From JAWVFM01 sp963841455 (GTDB taxonomy: Bacteria > Actinomycetota > Thermoleophilia > Solirubrobacterales > 70-9), in the NCBI GenBank assembly GCA_963841455.1, contig CAWJCU010000009.1:73423-137422 (forward strand): a stretch of DNA of 64,000 bases. Reading direction: 5' to 3'. The notes under the pieces were generated by a model. The model was given only the letters and a program-made list of their open reading frames with translations, had not been told where the DNA came from and searched no databases. The translations under genes were made by a program, and so were the position numbers. This document shows, piece by piece, positions 61,327 to 64,000 of the stretch (within the stretch, counting starts at the first letter, position 1; each line of letters begins with the position of its first letter).

Positions 61327-62874
61327 GTGATCGCGGGGCTCTGCCTCGCGACCGATCTCGGCATGGCATTCCCCTTCGAGCACGGTCTGCACACGGCCCT
61401 GATTGCCATCCGGCTCGCCGATCGGCTCGACGTCGATCGCATGACGGCATCGGAGACTTACTTTGCCTCGCTCCTCTCGCACGCGGGTTGCACCACGGAC
61501 GCTCACATCGCCGCCGAGGTGTTCGGCGGCTCGCTGACAGCGCACTTCAATCCCGTCATGTACGGATCGCCGCGCGAGGCCATCCCAGGTTTGCTTCGCG
61601 CACTTCCAGACCCGGGCCGCGCGACACTCGTGCGTGCAATGCAGACGGCGCGTCGGCTTCCGCGGATGGTGCGCGAGCAGCGCCCCGCCCTCACGGCTAC
61701 CTGCGAAGTGGCCCAGACGGTGGCAATGGGGGTCGGCCTGCCCACGTCGGTCAACGCCCTCCTCGCCCATTTGCTGGAGCGATGGGATGGCAAGGGCCCG
61801 CTTGGACGCTCGCAGGGCGATGGGATCCCGCTCCCGATGCGGATCGTCCACGTCGCCGTCGACGCTGCCTTCCAGCGTGTGCTTGGTGGCGCCGACCATG
61901 CGGCACGCCTCGTTCGCGAGCGGGCGGGACATGCGTTCGACCCGCAGGTGGCGGCCTGTCTTGTTAAGCACGCCGCGGAGATCCTTGCGCTCGACGACCA
62001 AGCGTCGGCTTGGGACGAGACGCTCGCCTGCGAGCCGCCACCTCACCTCAGCCTGGAGGGCGAGGCGATCGATCGGGCGCTGGAGACCATGGCGGGCTTC
62101 GCGGACCTGATTTCGCCGTTCTTCACAGGTCACTCGGTCGCCGTCGCCGAGCTCGCGGAGGCTGCGGCGGGGGGTTGCCGACTCGACGACCCAAGCGCGG
62201 CCTCGGTCCGGCGCGCCGCGCTCGTCCACGATCTCGGCCGAGTGGCGATCGGTGCACGGACGTGGCAGAAGCCCGGCCCACTCAGTGCGGACGAATGGGA
62301 GCAGGTACGCCTTCACCCGTACCACACGGAGCGCGTCCTATCGCGGTCCTCGTTCCTCGCACCGCTGGCACCGATCGCCGGTGCGCATCACGAGCGGCTC
62401 GACGGCTCCGGCTATCACCGCGGCTCCTCGGGCGCCGAGCTCTCGATGCCTGCACGCCTACTCGCGGCGGCAGACGCCTTCCATGCGATGACCGAACCGC
62501 GGCCTCACCGGCGGGCCGTAGCAGCGGAGAAGGCGGCGAAGGAGTTGGGCGCGGAGGCGAGCGCAAGTCGCCTCGACCCGGATGCAGTCGCGGCGGTGAT
62601 CGAGGCCGCGGGACAACGGGCCCCCCGAATCGAGCGCCCGGCTGGGCTGACCGAGCGCGAGGCGGAGGTGATCGGCATGCTGGCGCGCGGGTTACAGACA
62701 AAGCAGGTCGCGCACGCACTCGGGATCTCGGTTAAGACCGCCGATCGCCACATCCAAAACGCCTACGCGAAGATCGGCACCTCGACGCGGGCAGGCGCAA
62801 CCCTGTTCGCGATGCAGCATGGCCTCATGACGTGGGGAGAACTCCCGATTGCCAAACCGCCCGGTCCCTCATAG
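61327..62874 (+). CDS. HD-GYP-type phosphohydrolase with C-terminal LuxR HTH
   Basis: 515 residues from a GTG; open frame continues about 110 bases upstream without a usual start codon. Residues 1-250 are a helical, HD-like region (FPFEHGLHTALIAIRLADRL, YFASLLSHAGCTTDAHIAAE). Residues 250-420 carry AALVHDLGRVAIGARTWQKP, HPYHTERVL and IAGAHHERLDGSGYHRGSSG, the HD-GYP family pattern with DGSGY. The end is a LuxR helix-turn-helix: LTEREAEVIGMLARGLQTKQ and VAHALGISVKTADRHIQNAY. It may link cyclic-di-nucleotide turnover or binding to transcription. A divergent tRNA-Pro fragment lies 170 bases upstream. Confidence 0.87.
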   Translation: MIAGLCLATDLGMAFPFEHGLHTALIAIRLADRLDVDRMTASETYFASLLSHAGCTTDAHIAAEVFGGSLTAHFNPVMYGSPREAIPGLLRALPDPGRATLVRAMQTARRLPRMVREQRPALTATCEVAQTVAMGVGLPTSVNALLAHLLERWDGKGPLGRSQGDGIPLPMRIVHVAVDAAFQRVLGGADHAARLVRERAGHAFDPQVAACLVKHAAEILALDDQASAWDETLACEPPPHLSLEGEAIDRALETMAGFADLISPFFTGHSVAVAELAEAAAGGCRLDDPSAASVRRAALVHDLGRVAIGARTWQKPGPLSADEWEQVRLHPYHTERVLSRSSFLAPLAPIAGAHHERLDGSGYHRGSSGAELSMPARLLAAADAFHAMTEPRPHRRAVAAEKAAKELGAEASASRLDPDAVAAVIEAAGQRAPRIERPAGLTEREAEVIGMLARGLQTKQVAHALGISVKTADRHIQNAYAKIGTSTRAGATLFAMQHGLMTWGELPIAKPPGPS

Positions 62875-62907
62875 CTTCCTCGGTGAAGGCAAGCGAAGGA
62901 GGCACTC

Positions 62908-63180
62908 ATGCACGCAGTAGTCGGAACCGTGACCATCAACGACTTCGAGCGCGGCCTGCCCGCGCTGCGCGAGGAGATCATCCCGCGGGTCAAGGCGACC
63001 CCGGGGCTCGTCAACGCCTACTGGCTTCGGTCCGAGGAAAGTCGCGGAATGTCCGTGATCGTCTTCGAGTCCGAGGAAGCCGCTCGTGCGCTGGCGACGA
63101 TGATTGGATCGCAGGGGCCTCCCACGGACGCGGTGGCGCTGAATAGCGTCGAGGTCCACGAGGTGGTCGCACACGCCTGA
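62908..63180 (+). CDS. Small ABM/Dabb-fold protein
   Basis: 90 residues: MHAVVGTVTINDFERGLPAL, IIPRVKATPGLVNAYWLRSE, GMSVIVFESEEAARALATMI, the beta-alpha-beta layout of the dimeric ferredoxin-like (ABM) superfamily. A clear AAGGAGG ribosome-binding site precedes the ATG. It follows the HD-GYP gene by 33 bases and may be co-transcribed. Substrate unknown. Confidence 0.82.
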   Translation: MHAVVGTVTINDFERGLPALREEIIPRVKATPGLVNAYWLRSEESRGMSVIVFESEEAARALATMIGSQGPPTDAVALNSVEVHEVVAHA

Positions 63181-63238
63181 CCTCGCTGTCAAGCTCAGAA
63201 CACCGTGTCGCGACACGCTCCTGAGTTGGACGAGGACG

Positions 63239-63736
63239 ATGTCGAGGTCAGTTGGCGGAACCAGGTGCCGATGCGGTCAAACGCCCAGTCGTCGTCCTAA
63301 CCGTCACGAACTGGCTTCGCCCGAAGAGAACCGCCGGCGAATCCTCGAGGCGGTCCATGCCTTCAACCGTGGCGATCTGGACGGTTATCTCTCCAGCTAT
63401 GCCGAGGACGCCGTCATCCACGGCCTCCCAGCGGACCTCGAGCCCTCGCCCGCCGGACTTCGGAAGTCGCTCGAGGCGCTACGCGCGGGTCTTCCGGATC
63501 TGCGCGTGACGGTCGAGGACACCGTGGCCGAGGGCGACCTGGTCGCCGCGCGGTTGAGCTACCGAGGAACGCACCGGGGAGAGCTGTTCGGAGCGGCCCC
63601 GACAGGAAGAACGATCGAGTGGGACGGGCTGACGATCCGCCGCCTGGGAGCGGACGGAAAGACCGTGGAGCGCTGGATCCGCAATGACGTTCAGGCCTTG
63701 CTGGCTCAGGCGGAGGTCCCTCCGCCGGGTCGGTAA
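63239..63736 (+). CDS. SnoaL-like ester-cyclase-type NTF2-fold protein
   Basis: 165 residues from the ATG at 63239. The domain begins at about residue 25: ASPEENRRRILEAVHAFNRG, DLDGYLSSYAEDAVIHGLPA, GLPDLRVTVEDTVAEGDLVA, TGRTIEWDGLTIRRLGADGK. This is the SnoaL-like polyketide cyclase pattern, with the ArgLeu-GDLVAARLSYRGTH strand. The first 24 residues are Arg/Gly-rich and unlike the family, so the true start may be later or a small indel may be present. Substrate unknown. Confidence 0.82.
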   Translation: MSRSVGGTRCRCGQTPSRRPNRHELASPEENRRRILEAVHAFNRGDLDGYLSSYAEDAVIHGLPADLEPSPAGLRKSLEALRAGLPDLRVTVEDTVAEGDLVAARLSYRGTHRGELFGAAPTGRTIEWDGLTIRRLGADGKTVERWIRNDVQALLAQAEVPPPGR

Positions 63737-64000
63737 CGCCGACCTCTCGTGCGACGAGCCGGTCAGCTCAGGACGGCTTGCGGCACCTGAGCTGCACGGC
63801 ATGTCTCGTTCCCGACGTGGCTCCGCCGCGACGATTAACGGCCCTGGAGGCTTGGCGGAGGGGTTGGCTCGCGCTTGTTGCCGTTCAGCACCTGGCATCG
63901 GGCATGCCGGCGGGCCTCGGCTGGTACCAAGGCGCCCTTCGGCGCGGCGCTCCGTATCCGCCGAGATGCGGGCAACCCGCTCGGGAAATGGGCTTCCGCC

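Noticed and set aside
63737..64000. Possible gene at the right edge of the window
   Set aside because: No frame on either strand has a start with a ribosome-binding site or recognisable motifs; left unannotated.
1..64000. CRISPR arrays, restriction-modification, retrons or other defence islands
   Set aside because: No regularly spaced repeats, Cas proteins, methyltransferases or reverse transcriptases are seen. The AbiEi-like winged helix in the 39874 gene alone does not make an abortive infection system, as no AbiEii-type partner lies nearby.

Overview
The window is very GC-rich chromosomal DNA with dense genes, GTG starts and short overlaps. It looks like a soil actinobacterium of the class Thermoleophilia (Solirubrobacterales or Gaiellales type). 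Clues are F420-type luciferase-like oxidoreductases, DUF6159, DUF5995, DUF6529 and DUF2867 proteins, a WS/DGAT acyltransferase, and a secreted protein whose C-terminal domain is of a type common in Thermoleophilia exoproteins. The two complete tRNA genes lack an encoded CCA. There is no rRNA, CRISPR array, insertion sequence or prophage. No stretch over 300 bases lacks a gene; the longest gaps (about 8219-8447 and 63737-64000) hold nothing I can support.

Layout. 1-10.1 kb: DoxX, DUF6159, F420 oxidoreductase, an ArsR-type regulator divergent from a drug exporter with a coupled small ORF, an FAD disulfide oxidoreductase, VOC and SnoaL proteins, tRNA-Glu and a second exporter. 10-20 kb: lipoprotein, SCP2-hydrolase, tRNA-Leu, patatin, cold-shock protein followed by a hairpin and small ORF, a large secreted protein, a DUF6529/cytochrome c pair and a hydrolase. 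20-34 kb: MMPL transporter with divergent TetR, RDD protein, an Rrf2 remnant beside a persulfide dioxygenase-rhodanese fusion, then a long minus-strand run with haloalkane dehalogenase, hydrolase, GMC oxidoreductase and aldehyde dehydrogenase. 34-44 kb: metallophosphoesterase, ABC exporter, secreted hydrolase, a DUF559-type nuclease gene bracketed by palindromes, wax-ester synthase and an acyltransferase. 44-53.7 kb: secreted dipeptidase-like protein, 1-Cys peroxiredoxin, HD hydrolase, Vps62-like protein, HdeD. 53.7-64 kb: a region with three tRNA-Pro-like 3' fragments, a coiled-coil/HhH protein, an aldehyde dehydrogenase, an acyl-CoA desaturase with its ferredoxin reductase, and an HD-GYP/LuxR regulator.

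Themes. Many genes handle lipids, aldehydes, halogenated or alcohol substrates and export, fitting a soil heterotroph that degrades diverse organics. The most notable non-genic signals are a family of about 46-bp palindromes with 10-11-bp arms and a 25-26-bp spacer, two of which bracket the DUF559 gene; the tRNA-Pro fragments; a strong hairpin covering a ribosome-binding site after the cold-shock gene; and a TetR operator. Single-base frameshifts are frequent, especially in the first 20 kb, and look more like assembly indels than real gene decay, so broken genes are described as the intact protein they imply.
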